From NCBI RefSeq assembly GCF_026107645.2, contig NZ_JAPCHV010000004.1:62001-126000 (forward strand): a stretch of 64,000 nucleotides of DNA. Direction: 5' to 3'. Shown one piece after another: positions 1 to 8,186 of the stretch. Under the pieces are notes generated by a model. It was not told the DNA's origin, did not search any database, and saw only the letters and a list, made by a program, of their open reading frames with translations. Position 1 is the stretch's first letter. Every line of letters starts with the position of its first letter. The translations under genes were made by a program, and so were the position numbers. This DNA comes from Flavobacterium sp. MFBS3-15 (lineage in GTDB: Bacteria > Bacteroidota > Bacteroidia > Flavobacteriales > Flavobacteriaceae).

Positions 1-810
1 CGGGTCATGGCTCAACAGGTCCATCATTTCGGGAGCGGCTGTGAAAGCGCCAACCGGCATTCCGCCGCCCATGCCTTTGCCCATAACTACAATGTCCGGC
101 ACCACACCGTAATTCTCGAAACCGAACAATTTGCCTGTGCGCCCAAACCCCGGCTGTATCTCATCGAGTATCATTAATGCCCCCACTTCGTCGCATCTTT
201 GCCTTACTTTTTTAAGGAAATCATTTTGAGGCTGGATGAATCCTGCACCTCCCTGTATGGTCTCCAGGATGATACCCGCCGTTTTTGTGGTTATTTTTTG
301 CAGGTCTTCTTCACTATTGAAGGTGATGAAGTCAACATCGGGTATCAGGGGCCTGAATATCTGTTTGCGCTCCTCAAAGCCCATTACGCTCATCGATCCC
401 ATAGTGTTGCCGTGATAGGCTTTAAAGCAGGATATCAGCTGGCTCCTGCCGGTTACCCTGCGGGCCAGCTTAAGCGCGCCTTCGGTGGCTTCAGTACCCG
501 AGTTTACAAGGTAAGTTTTGCTTAGTTTCTCCGGCATGTGATGTGCCAGCAGCCTGCAAAATTCAGTAGCTGGGTGCTGCGCGTATTCCCCGTAAACCAT
601 TACGTGCGAATACTTGTTCAGTTGGTCAATTATAGCCTGGTTTACCCTCGCATTCTGGTGCCCAAGGCTTGCTGCCGATACACCGGCTACAAAGTCGAGG
701 TAGGCTTTTCCTTTTGTATCATATATATAGCTTCCTTTGGCGTGAGAAACTTCCATCCCCAAAGGGTAAGGGGAAGTCTGCGCCTGGTATTTGTAAAAAT
801 CTTCAATCAT
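1..810 (-). CDS. Class III (PLP-dependent) aminotransferase, 3' end outside window
   Basis: The minus-strand frame opens with ATG at 810 (MIEDFYKYQAQTSPYPLG) and runs 270 codons to the window edge without a stop. It reads as a fold-type I, class III aminotransferase of the acetylornithine/ornithine type. The segment NSGTEATEGALKLAR holds the cofactor phosphate-binding loop. ILDEIQPGFGRTGK contains the Asp that contacts the pyridine nitrogen. Lys245 in MGKGMGGGMPVGA is the expected Schiff-base lysine. The substrate cannot be told from sequence; acetylornithine, ornithine, 4-aminobutyrate and other omega-amino donors are possible. The gene starts 12 bp after the OstA-like gene ends, so the two are probably co-transcribed. 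Confidence 0.9.
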   Translation of the reverse strand, partial: MIEDFYKYQAQTSPYPLGMEVSHAKGSYIYDTKGKAYLDFVAGVSAASLGHQNARVNQAIIDQLNKYSHVMVYGEYAQHPATEFCRLLAHHMPEKLSKTYLVNSGTEATEGALKLARRVTGRSQLISCFKAYHGNTMGSMSVMGFEERKQIFRPLIPDVDFITFNSEEDLQKITTKTAGIILETIQGGAGFIQPQNDFLKKVRQRCDEVGALMILDEIQPGFGRTGKLFGFENYGVVPDIVVMGKGMGGGMPVGAFTAAPEMMDLLSHDP

Positions 811-822
811 GGTATGTATGCC

Positions 823-2550
823 TTAAGGCTTCTTTTTAGGCTTGGGCTTTGTGCTTGCGGGCTTTGCTGCCGGTGCTTTTTCCGGTGCAGAAACCTGCGT
901 TTTCGTTTTTGCTTTATCCGTTTTTGTGGCAGCGTTGTTTTTATCAAAGTCCAGTGTTTCCGGCAGAGGCTCAAGGGGTGTATCCTCCTTCAGCTTGTCC
1001 TTTTCGCTTTCCTCCACAATCTTTTCATGCAGCTCCTGCTCATCGGGCGGGAAAATATCTTCCTTGCTCTTTATCATTTCGTCGCCGCGCCATTCAAAAT
1101 CACGAAGCTTCCGCACGTTTTGCGGCAGTTCCTTGTCTGGATAGGAATCGCTTTCAATGTTAGTGAATGATGTTACCGATACGATTTCGTTATTCTCAAT
1201 GTCAAGGTGTATCTTGCTGCTCTTGCCTTTATCAATGCCTACTAATGCATCATCATCGTCATACATGTAGTAAATCTTCTCGGTATTTTTGATAAGGTCC
1301 ACCTCAGATAGCTTATTGTCCTTAAACTTGCCGTAAAGGTTCATCCCCTTTACCTGGTTAAATCCTGTGCCGAGCGTATCCTTTTGGATGATAAACGCTT
1401 TGTTGAGTACTTTTATCGAATCCAGCTTTTCTGTTTTCGCGTTCGATATCAGGTGTATGACCTCTCCGGTTATTTGGTTCTGCCCGTTAAAAATTACAGG
1501 CCTCCGGATAAGTTGTGTCAAACCGGTAGCTTCGTCAGAGTGTATCGAGTCACACTTGCCATTCATGTCAATCTTGTAAAAGCGGGCGTTGTTGTATCCC
1601 CGTACCACACGCTGCCCTTTTTTACCTGTAATAATCATCCGCTTGGCGTGTGTAAATAGCGTATCATTTTCTACTACCGTTGCAACCAAAGCCCGTTTGG
1701 TGAGCATGGTAGAGTCCTTTGCCCTGTAAACCTCTGCATAATGCCCTGTCCCTTTGAATTTGTTTACAGTGTCGGTTACGCTCACATTATTCGTGGCTGT
1801 GGCAAATTCCTTATTTTGATCGTAGTACATCTCATCACCCCTGATTATTTGTGTGTCATACTTTATATAGGAGTTTGTGTACAGCCTCGCCAGCCGCTTT
1901 CGAGTATCATAAAAACCTTTTTCCGTGTAAATAAAATCCTCCTTACTGGTTATAGTACTTGGCCCAAATACATAGGAGTGCCCGGAATTAGTGTAATAAT
2001 CAAGGTTGTTCGACTTCAATACATATTTGGGATTGGTAAGCGTCACCGCGGTACGGAACTCGTATTTTTTCTGCCCGATGATGTAGCGCCCCGATTTGCT
2101 TTTCAGTGTATTCTCCTTATTTACAATGGTGCCATGCGAGTTGTAATAGGCCTGCTGTATGGCACGGTCAAAGTTGATGGTATCAGTGGTAAGTGTCATA
2201 TCGGGTGACCGCATTATTACGCCACCTGTAGCATACGCAAACTTTTTGTCGCCGTTATATTCGGCATAGCGGCTGTCCATGAAAAGGGAATCGCCCTGGT
2301 TCATTTTTACATTCCCAAAAAGCTTCACATAATTTTCATCGGTAAAGTGGTAGGCCTTGTTGCAGGTAATCCTCACACCATCGTGCAATATCTGCACATT
2401 GCCGGAAAGTATGACGGCGCCGGGTACTTCATTCTGGTTCATTTCGGTAAAGTCGGAGTTCTCAATGATGATCTTCTTCTTTTCCTGGGCTACCAAAGAT
2501 GACCCAACCAGTAAAGTGAGGCTTATAATAAAGAAAAACAGTTTTTTCAA
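823..2550 (-). CDS. OstA-like (LptA/organic solvent tolerance) protein
   Basis: This 575-residue protein starts with a TTG codon; no in-frame ATG lies upstream. Residues 1-21 form a Sec signal peptide ending in a VAQ cleavage site. The body has the repeated short beta-strand pattern of OstA/LptA domains (for example IIIENSDF, VILSGNVQILHDGVRITC, FGNVKMNQGDSLFMDS), which bind lipid A and bridge LPS across the periplasm. The last 90 or so residues are charged and then rich in Lys, Pro and Ala, an unusual disordered tail. The protein lacks an LptD beta-barrel and is far longer than a single-domain LptA. A role in periplasmic LPS transport is inferred from the family. Confidence 0.82.
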   Translation of the reverse strand: MKKLFFFIISLTLLVGSSLVAQEKKKIIIENSDFTEMNQNEVPGAVILSGNVQILHDGVRITCNKAYHFTDENYVKLFGNVKMNQGDSLFMDSRYAEYNGDKKFAYATGGVIMRSPDMTLTTDTINFDRAIQQAYYNSHGTIVNKENTLKSKSGRYIIGQKKYEFRTAVTLTNPKYVLKSNNLDYYTNSGHSYVFGPSTITSKEDFIYTEKGFYDTRKRLARLYTNSYIKYDTQIIRGDEMYYDQNKEFATATNNVSVTDTVNKFKGTGHYAEVYRAKDSTMLTKRALVATVVENDTLFTHAKRMIITGKKGQRVVRGYNNARFYKIDMNGKCDSIHSDEATGLTQLIRRPVIFNGQNQITGEVIHLISNAKTEKLDSIKVLNKAFIIQKDTLGTGFNQVKGMNLYGKFKDNKLSEVDLIKNTEKIYYMYDDDDALVGIDKGKSSKIHLDIENNEIVSVTSFTNIESDSYPDKELPQNVRKLRDFEWRGDEMIKSKEDIFPPDEQELHEKIVEESEKDKLKEDTPLEPLPETLDFDKNNAATKTDKAKTKTQVSAPEKAPAAKPASTKPKPKKKP

Positions 2551-2567
2551 TGTATGAAATTTTGTGG

Positions 2568-2575
2568 CAAATTTA
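2568..2575 (-). promoter_or_regulatory. Bacteroidota-type -7 element upstream of OstA-like gene
   Basis: The minus strand reads TAAATTTG, a full match to the TAnnTTTG -7 consensus of the Bacteroidota primary sigma factor. It sits 17 bp before the TTG start. The only -33 candidate (TTG at 2593-2591) gives a short spacer, so the -33 box is weak. Confidence 0.45.
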
Positions 2576-2637
2576 CGGGAAATATTATAACAATAGCCGT
2601 GCCGTATTAAAACGTCGGAGTTATTATTTCATTGTAT

Positions 2638-2673
2638 AAAAATATAGAGCCCGGCATATTAAATATGCCGGGC
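2638..2673 (-). terminator. Rho-independent terminator downstream of purA
   Basis: A 12-bp perfect GC-rich inverted repeat (GCCCGGCATATT at 2649-2660 against 2662-2673) is followed on the minus strand by a T-rich run. It lies 24 bp beyond the purA stop and before the OstA promoter, separating the two transcripts. Confidence 0.8.
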
Positions 2674-2696
2674 CTTATAAATATAAAATCGTGCTA

Positions 2697-3968
2697 TTAC
2701 TTCATTATCGTCTGTGTCCTGTCCGGTCCGACAGATACTACTTTAATAGGCACTTCCAATTCTTTCTCGATGAATTCGATGTACTCTTTCAGTTCTGATG
2801 GAAGTTCATCATAGCTGGTCATTCCGGTAAGGTCGGCCGCCCAGCCTTTTTTCTCTACATAGATCGGGCTCACATTCTCCGGCTCGATGTTGTATGGGAA
2901 ATGATCTATCTTTTGACCTTTATACTCATAAGCGGTACATATTTTCAGTGTGTCAAACCCCGAAAGAACGTCGCCCTTCATCATATATAGCTGCGTAACG
3001 CCATTTACCTGCACCGCATATTTCAAAGCCACAAGGTCCAGCCATCCGCAACGCCTTGCGCGCCCGGTAACCGATCCAAATTCATTGCCCACGCGTGCCA
3101 TGGTAGCGCCATCCTCATCAAAAAGCTCGGTAGGGAAGGGCCCGCTGCCTACGCGTGTAGTGTAGGCCTTGAATATCCCGAACACATCTTTTACCTTATT
3201 CGGTGCAATGCCAAGCCCTGTACAGGCGCCGGCGGCGGTTGTGTTGGATGATGTTACAAACGGATAGGTGCCAAAATCAATGTCAAGAAGTGAACCCTGT
3301 GCACCTTCGGCAAGGATCGATTTTCCTTCTTTCATGGCTTTATTCAGGTATTCTTCGCTGTCAATGAATGTTAGCTTTTTCAGCTCCTCAACGGCAGTAA
3401 AGAATTCAGTTTCAAGTTCCTCAAGGTCATATTCCAGTGCCACGTCATAAAAGTCGATCATCGCCTGGTGCTTGTCGGCCAATGCACGGTAACGCTCCTG
3501 GAAATCTTCCAGCTCAATGTCGCCTACGCGGATGCCGTTCCTGCCGGTTTTGTCCATATATGTAGGGCCGATGCCTTTCAGGGTGGAACCTATTTTTGCT
3601 TTGCCCTTGGCAGTTTCAGAGGCCGCATCCAGCAAGCGGTGGGTAGGCAATATCAGGTGGGCTTTGCGAGAAATCAAAAGCCTCGACTTAATGTCAATGT
3701 TGAATTTCTCCAGGCCCTCAAGTTCTTTCTGGAAAACTACAGGATCCATCACCACGCCATTGCCGATAATGTTCACTGAATTTTGATGGAATATTCCCGA
3801 TGGAATCGTTCTAAGTACGTGCTTAATACCGTCAAATTCCAATGTGTGCCCGGCATTGGGGCCGCCCTGAAAACGGGCTATGATATCATATTTGGAAGTA
3901 AGTACGTCAACAATTTTTCCCTTGCCTTCGTCGCCCCATTGTAGTCCAAGCAGCAAATCTACTGTCAT
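2697..3968 (-). CDS. purA: Adenylosuccinate synthase
   Basis: This 423-residue cytoplasmic enzyme joins IMP and aspartate using GTP to make adenylosuccinate, the first committed step from IMP to AMP. The N-terminal phosphate-binding motif GLQWGDEGKGK holds the catalytic Asp13, and GGPNAGHT holds the catalytic His. Also visible are GPTYMDKTGRNGIRVGD, the TTRVGSGPFPTE loop and the GRARRCGWLD segment. The length fits the family (about 420-430) and nothing is missing. It lies just downstream of fur, but a terminator overlaps the fur 3' end, so purA is probably transcribed on its own and ends at the hairpin near 2650. Confidence 0.98.
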   Translation of the reverse strand: MTVDLLLGLQWGDEGKGKIVDVLTSKYDIIARFQGGPNAGHTLEFDGIKHVLRTIPSGIFHQNSVNIIGNGVVMDPVVFQKELEGLEKFNIDIKSRLLISRKAHLILPTHRLLDAASETAKGKAKIGSTLKGIGPTYMDKTGRNGIRVGDIELEDFQERYRALADKHQAMIDFYDVALEYDLEELETEFFTAVEELKKLTFIDSEEYLNKAMKEGKSILAEGAQGSLLDIDFGTYPFVTSSNTTAAGACTGLGIAPNKVKDVFGIFKAYTTRVGSGPFPTELFDEDGATMARVGNEFGSVTGRARRCGWLDLVALKYAVQVNGVTQLYMMKGDVLSGFDTLKICTAYEYKGQKIDHFPYNIEPENVSPIYVEKKGWAADLTGMTSYDELPSELKEYIEFIEKELEVPIKVVSVGPDRTQTIMK

Positions 3969-4008
3969 TCTCTTTAGTTGTTAGTTTATGTTGTAGTTAT
4001 GTTTATTC

Positions 4009-4044
4009 GTTAAAAAAATAAAACCAATCCGTTAGGGTTGGTTT
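4009..4044 (-). terminator. Terminator overlapping the last codons of fur
   Basis: AAACCAATCC at 4021-4030 pairs with GGGTTGGTTT at 4035-4044 (one G-T wobble, GTTA loop). On the minus strand a TTTTATTTTTTT run follows. The upstream arm lies inside the fur coding sequence and the stop codon falls at the loop, so termination is built into the gene end. Confidence 0.75.
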
Positions 4045-4523
4045 GTAGCCGCTGCAATTTCCGCATCGGTGTTCACTTCGGGCGCGGGCGCCTTTCGGTG
4101 GCCGTAAAGGTATAAAGAATGGTTATGAATTTCAATACCAAAAATCTCCTCTATGGTTTTTTTGATCGACTGTATGCGTGGGTCGCAAAACTCGATCACC
4201 TCGCCGGTATCAGTCATGATGATGTGGTCATGCTGCCTGTCAAAATACGATTTCTCATAGTGGCTCTGGTTCTGGCCAAACTGGTGCCTGCGCACAAGGC
4301 CGCAATCCAATAGCAATTCTATCGTGTTGTACAGCGTTGCGCGGCTCACACGATAGTTCTTGTTCTTCATCTTTATGTACAGCGACTCAATGTCGAAATG
4401 CTCCTGGCTGTTGTATATCTCCTGCAGGATAGCATAGCGCTCAGGAGTTTTCCTGTGCCCTTTATCCTCAAGGAATTTGGTAAAGACATTTTTTACAATG
4501 TCCTGGTTTTTATTATTTTCCAT
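4032..4523 (-). CDS. fur: Fur/PerR-family metal-responsive repressor
   Basis: This 163-residue protein has the Fur architecture: an N-terminal winged helix ([16 protein letters not shown], then [20 protein letters not shown]) and a C-terminal dimerisation and metal-binding domain with [20 protein letters not shown]. In classical Fur proteins the second region carries a CxxC pair that holds structural zinc; here those positions read MTDT, leaving one Cys in EFCDPRI. The regulatory-site His and Glu pattern is kept. Fur versus PerR or Zur cannot be settled from sequence. A good -7 box lies 21 bp upstream. Confidence 0.9.
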   Translation of the reverse strand: MENNKNQDIVKNVFTKFLEDKGHRKTPERYAILQEIYNSQEHFDIESLYIKMKNKNYRVSRATLYNTIELLLDCGLVRRHQFGQNQSHYEKSYFDRQHDHIIMTDTGEVIEFCDPRIQSIKKTIEEIFGIEIHNHSLYLYGHRKAPAPEVNTDAEIAAATNQP

Positions 4524-4543
4524 GATGTTGGTATCAATAACTG

Positions 4544-4551
4544 CAAAGATA
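4544..4551 (-). promoter_or_regulatory. -7 element of the fur promoter
   Basis: The minus strand reads TATCTTTG, a perfect TAnnTTTG match, 21 bp before the fur ATG. A partial -33 (TTTC at 4573-4570) gives an 18-bp spacer. Confidence 0.5.
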
Positions 4552-4590
4552 ATCTAAATTTCCTGAAGTGAAAGGTTTCTGCTGAAATAG

Positions 4591-4965
4591 CTATTCGGGC
4601 TTAAAAATAATCTTCTGCTTCGCATCATTCCGGGAAAGTACGGCTTTGTCTTTCGTCAACGAATGAATATGCCAGATGTTGGTACCCCTTCGGTCTTTGG
4701 TAGTAATCTCTTTTTTAGTTGCATCCAGCGTCCAGGTACCGGTAATTTCAGCTATAAATTCAAAGGTGTAGGTTTTGTCTTCCCTAAAGGTTAATACCGT
4801 TGCTTCCAGCATCTCCCTAATCTCGGCCTTCTTTTCTTCGGTATCATCATTGATTATATCGGCAAATACCCATTTTTTGCTGAGGTTCTTTTCGTTTATT
4901 TCAATTTCCTGGCCAACGCTTAATTGCGCTATTGTCAGTATAAATAGCAGTAATATATTTTTCAT
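4591..4965 (-). CDS. Small secreted lipocalin-like protein
   Basis: This protein of 124 residues has a signal peptide (MKNILLLFILTIAQLSVGQ). The mature part resembles the lipocalin-like small beta-barrel domains common in Bacteroidota: LSKKWVFADI near the N terminus, then alternating strands including YTFEFIAEITGTWTL and an end strand QKIIFKPE. Such proteins are periplasmic or cell-envelope with no known reaction. Its ATG lies 3 bp after the relA/spoT stop, so it is the second gene of that transcript. Whether it has anything to do with the stringent response is unknown. Confidence 0.72.
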   Translation of the reverse strand: MKNILLLFILTIAQLSVGQEIEINEKNLSKKWVFADIINDDTEEKKAEIREMLEATVLTFREDKTYTFEFIAEITGTWTLDATKKEITTKDRRGTNIWHIHSLTKDKAVLSRNDAKQKIIFKPE

Positions 4966-4968
4966 CCT

Positions 4969-7188
4969 TTAATTATAAATCCTCGTCACCTTATCTATCC
5001 CGTCTATTTTCTTAATATTCTCAATCAGTTTTTTCAATATGGTATTGTTCTGAACCACCACCGTCAGCTGCCCGTTGAAAATGCCTGCATTTCCACTTAG
5101 TGATATGCTTTGGATGTTCACGTGCATATTATTGGAAATTACTTTGGTAAGTTCGTTAGTAAGCCCCAGTGAATCCATACCGGTGATCTTAAGTGTGGCT
5201 TTGAACTCCTCCTGCGACGAGTCGATCCACTTGGCCTGGATAATGCGGTAGGCGTAGTTGCTTTGCAGCCTGATTGCGTTCGGGCAGTCCCTTTTGTGTA
5301 CTTTGATACCTTCGTTTATGGTCACAAAGCCAAACACGTCGTCTCCCGGTATCGGGTTGCAGCAATTGGCCAGCTTATAGTCCAGCTTATCTTCGTTTTT
5401 CCCGAATACCAGCAGGTCATAATTACGGCTGATTTCTTCTTTTTGGATCTGTTCCTGCGGAAGGTTTGGCGTACGCTTGATTTTGCCCTTAAAGAAATTC
5501 ATGAAGGTATTGCTCTTTAGCGAGGCAAAATCCTTCAGCTGCTGGTTTTCGATTGTTCCAACGCCTACCCGGTAAAACAGGTCGAGGCTGGTTTTTAGCT
5601 TAAAGAAAGAAACCAGTTCGTTTACCGTAGCTTCGTTCAGCGTTATTTTAAGGTGGCGAAGTTTGCGGGTAAGCAGCTCTTTTCCGTCTTCCGCAATTTT
5701 CTTCGTGTCCTCGTTAAGTACGTTCTTTATCTTGTTCTTGGCACGGGCGGTGGTCACATACTCCAGCCAGTGCGAGTTTGGTTTTTGGTTTTGCGACGTG
5801 ATAACCTCCACTTGGTCGCCGCTGTTCAACACATGGTTTAGGGGTACCAGTTTACCGTTTACCCTTGTGCCGCGGGTGCGTATCCCCACCTCCGAGTGGA
5901 TGCTGAAGGCAAAGTCCAGCGAGGTTGCGCCCTTTGGCAGTGACTTTATTTCACCTTTTGGGGTAAACACGTAAATTTCCTTGGCATACAGGTTCAATTT
6001 AAAATCTTCTACAAAGTCCACCGCGTTAGCCGCCGAACTTTCCAGGGCTTCCTTCAGGAGGTTAAGCCATGTTTCCAATCCGTGTTCCTCAGTAGCGCCG
6101 CCCTGCTTGTATTTGTAGTGGGCAGCATAACCTTTTTCGGCTACTTCGTCCATGCGTTCGCTCCGCACCTGTATTTCAACCCATCGTCCTTTGGGGCCCA
6201 TGACGGTAATGTGCAGGGCTTCATAACCTGTCGATTTGGGCGACGATATCCAGTCCCGCAGCCTGCTCGGGCTTGGCCGGTAATGGTCGGTTACTATAGA
6301 GTAAATTTTCCATGCAAGGAACTTTTCATCATGGGTGTTCGATTTATAGATGATGCGCAATGCAAACTTGTCATACACTTCGTCAAAAGTTACGCCCTGC
6401 GCCAGCATCTTGCGTCGAATGGAGTAAATGGATTTCGGCCTGCCCTTAATTGTATATTCAATTCCTTCAGCATCCAGGGAGGCTTTCAGTACTTCCGATA
6501 TCGACTTGATATAGGCATCCTGCTCCTCCTTGCTCTCCTTCATCCGGCTTACGATGTCATTGTATACGGCAGGTTCGGTATATTTCAAGCCAAGGTCTTC
6601 CAGTTGCGATTTGATGTTATACAATCCCAAACGGTGGGCGAGGGGAGCATAAATATACAGCGTTTCCGATGCGATCTTGGCCTGCTTGTAATCGGCCATC
6701 GATCCCATGGTCTGCATATTGTGCAGCCTGTCGGCAATCTTAATCAGGATTACGCGCACATCATCATTCAGGGTAAGCAGCATTTTGCGGAAGTTCTCCG
6801 CCTGCATCGATATCTCCTGGTCAGTCTTAACCTGGGCGATTTTGGTAAGCCCTTCTACAATTTGTGCAATTTTGGGGTTGAACATCTTCTCGATGTCTTC
6901 AACCGTAATGTCAGTGTCTTCGACCACATCGTGCAGCAGCGCCGAAGCGATTGATGTAGCGCCCAGGCCAATTTCCGAAGCAACGATCTTTGCTACGGCG
7001 ATAGGGTGGAAAATGTAGGCTTCCCCCGATTTTCTGCGTTGGTCTTTGTGAGCGTCAACAGCTACGTCAAATGCCTTGCGTATCAGCTTCTTGTCGTCTT
7101 CCGTAAGCGTTTGGTAGCTTATTCGTAAGAGTTCCTTATATTCCTTGGCTATAGCCTTATTTTCAAGCTCTATATCTGTCTCAGTCAT
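4969..7188 (-). CDS. Bifunctional (p)ppGpp synthetase/hydrolase, RelA/SpoT family
   Basis: This 739-residue RSH protein has the full domain order. The HD hydrolase domain shows HPIAVAKI, His86-Asp87 in LLHDVVEDT, and the ADRLHNMQTM helix. The synthetase domain shows KGRPKSIYSIRRKM, SPKSTGYEALH and the VEIQVRSERMDEVAEKG segment. A TGS domain (EIYVFTPKGEIKSLPKG), a CC/RIS-like region with NCCNPIPGDD, and a C-terminal ACT domain follow. An intact HD motif predicts ppGpp hydrolysis as well as synthesis, as expected for the sole long RSH in flavobacteria. It starts at ATG 7188 and is followed by the lipocalin-like gene. Confidence 0.96.
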   Translation of the reverse strand: MTETDIELENKAIAKEYKELLRISYQTLTEDDKKLIRKAFDVAVDAHKDQRRKSGEAYIFHPIAVAKIVASEIGLGATSIASALLHDVVEDTDITVEDIEKMFNPKIAQIVEGLTKIAQVKTDQEISMQAENFRKMLLTLNDDVRVILIKIADRLHNMQTMGSMADYKQAKIASETLYIYAPLAHRLGLYNIKSQLEDLGLKYTEPAVYNDIVSRMKESKEEQDAYIKSISEVLKASLDAEGIEYTIKGRPKSIYSIRRKMLAQGVTFDEVYDKFALRIIYKSNTHDEKFLAWKIYSIVTDHYRPSPSRLRDWISSPKSTGYEALHITVMGPKGRWVEIQVRSERMDEVAEKGYAAHYKYKQGGATEEHGLETWLNLLKEALESSAANAVDFVEDFKLNLYAKEIYVFTPKGEIKSLPKGATSLDFAFSIHSEVGIRTRGTRVNGKLVPLNHVLNSGDQVEVITSQNQKPNSHWLEYVTTARAKNKIKNVLNEDTKKIAEDGKELLTRKLRHLKITLNEATVNELVSFFKLKTSLDLFYRVGVGTIENQQLKDFASLKSNTFMNFFKGKIKRTPNLPQEQIQKEEISRNYDLLVFGKNEDKLDYKLANCCNPIPGDDVFGFVTINEGIKVHKRDCPNAIRLQSNYAYRIIQAKWIDSSQEEFKATLKITGMDSLGLTNELTKVISNNMHVNIQSISLSGNAGIFNGQLTVVVQNNTILKKLIENIKKIDGIDKVTRIYN

Positions 7189-7253
7189 AAATACATATCA
7201 ATAGCCTTAAAAATAGTAAATATTTGGGAGAATTACAATAGTATGAGGGTTAT

Positions 7254-7285
7254 AAAAAAAGCAGGCAGGAAATAATCCTGCCTGC
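7254..7285 (-). terminator. Rho-independent terminator of the SDR gene
   Basis: A perfect 10-bp stem (GCAGGCAGGA at 7261-7270, TCCTGCCTGC at 7276-7285, 5-nt loop) is followed on the minus strand by seven T. It lies 20 bp past the SDR stop and insulates relA/spoT. Confidence 0.9.
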
Positions 7286-7305
7286 TTTACTTTGGTTTGC
7301 CTGTT

Positions 7306-8058
7306 TTATCGCATTCCACCACCGGCACTGATGCGTTCGCCGGTAAGCCACGCAGATTCGTCACTTGCAAGGAAAGTTACAATCGTGGCGATATCATTAG
7401 GCTGGCCAATGCGCCCAAGCGGCGTCATTGCCACAAGATTCTTTTCCAGGTCACTGCCTATTAAGCCAGCGGCATGGGTGCCTTCAGTCTCTACAGGGCC
7501 CGGTGCTACTACGTTTACCCTTATGTTTTTCGGGGCAAGCTCCAGCGCCAGTACCTGCGTAAGGGTGTCGAGAGCACCTTTTGTGGCTGAATACACAGAT
7601 GAATTGACTACAGGTGTCCGGCTGGCAATCGAACCGATGTTTATGATGCTGCCACCGGCCTCGCCAAAATGCTTAACAGCTTCTTTGGATGTGAGTATAG
7701 GTGCATATACGTTGGTATTGAATTGGGCTTCAAACTCCTCGCGGCCTATCTCCTCAAGTGGGTTAAACCTGTAGATGCCGGCATTGTTTACCAAAATATC
7801 AAGCCTGCCATAAGTCTTTATTGTTTCGTCAAATATGCGCTTCACGTCGCTTTCGTTGTCCGCTTTCCCCTGTAAGGCAATTGCTTTTCCGCCATCCGAT
7901 TGTATCTGGCTTACGGTTTTGTCTGCTCCTTCTTTGTCCGAAGCATAATTAACCACTACTGCCGCACCCGCCGCAGCAAGGCTTTTAGCTATTCCGGACC
8001 CTATTCCTTTACTGGCTCCTGTAACCAGCGCCACTTTTCCACTTAACTTTAAACTCAT
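7306..8058 (-). CDS. SDR-family NAD(P)-dependent oxidoreductase
   Basis: A classical short-chain dehydrogenase of 250 residues. I start it at ATG 8058 (MSLKLSGKVALVTGASKGIG) because that places the Rossmann TGxxxGxG motif at residues 13-20, as usual. The longer frame to 8112 would run through a regulatory dyad. NNAG is at 91-94, and the catalytic set is Ser143, Tyr156 and Lys160 (YSATK). It resembles the 3-oxoacyl-ACP reductase/glucose dehydrogenase-like group, but the substrate is unknown. It lies downstream of an ArsR-type regulator, with two palindromes between them, so it is probably the regulated target. Confidence 0.92.
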   Translation of the reverse strand: MSLKLSGKVALVTGASKGIGSGIAKSLAAAGAAVVVNYASDKEGADKTVSQIQSDGGKAIALQGKADNESDVKRIFDETIKTYGRLDILVNNAGIYRFNPLEEIGREEFEAQFNTNVYAPILTSKEAVKHFGEAGGSIINIGSIASRTPVVNSSVYSATKGALDTLTQVLALELAPKNIRVNVVAPGPVETEGTHAAGLIGSDLEKNLVAMTPLGRIGQPNDIATIVTFLASDESAWLTGERISAGGGMR

Positions 8059-8076
8059 TTTTCGTTTAATTAAATT

Positions 8077-8100
8077 ATCTATATATTTAAATTTATCGAT
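8077..8100 (-). promoter_or_regulatory. Candidate ArsR operator 1 (24-bp imperfect palindrome)
   Basis: Half-sites ATCTATATATTT (8077-8088) and the reverse complement ATCGATAAATTT (8089-8100) match at 10 of 12 positions around a central TTTAAA. The site lies 19 bp before the SDR start codon. A second, similar palindrome lies 78 bp away. Confidence 0.55.
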
Positions 8101-8133
8101 GTAATTAATCAAAAAAAGTCCGTGATTAATTAC
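8101..8133. promoter_or_regulatory. 11-bp perfect inverted repeat between the two palindromes
   Basis: GTAATTAATCA at 8101-8111 and TGATTAATTAC at 8123-8133 are exact reverse complements with an 11-nt spacer. It directly abuts operator 1. It has no T-tract of terminator type, so a protein-binding site is more likely than a terminator. Confidence 0.5.
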
Positions 8134-8154
8134 AGGGACAAAGATATATAATAA

Positions 8155-8178
8155 ATCTACATATTTAAATATTTCGAT
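8155..8178 (-). promoter_or_regulatory. Candidate ArsR operator 2 (24-bp imperfect palindrome)
   Basis: Half-sites ATCTACATATTT and ATCGAAATATTT match at 10 of 12 around a central TTTAAA. The 25-bp stretch 8157-8181 matches 8079-8103 at 21 positions. The palindrome ends 9 bp from the arsR stop codon. Confidence 0.55.
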
Positions 8179-8186
8179 ATATTATT

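Noticed and set aside
538..1170. A 210-codon plus-strand open frame rich in Phe, Cys and Arg
   Set aside because: It is a shadow of the aminotransferase and OstA-like genes with improbable composition.
3969..4031. A purine riboswitch ahead of purA
   Set aside because: The leader is about 60 bp and AT-rich, with no purine-aptamer helices.
6082..6954. A 290-codon plus-strand open frame
   Set aside because: It is antisense to relA/spoT, whose domains are intact, and its peptide has no recognisable domain or signal.
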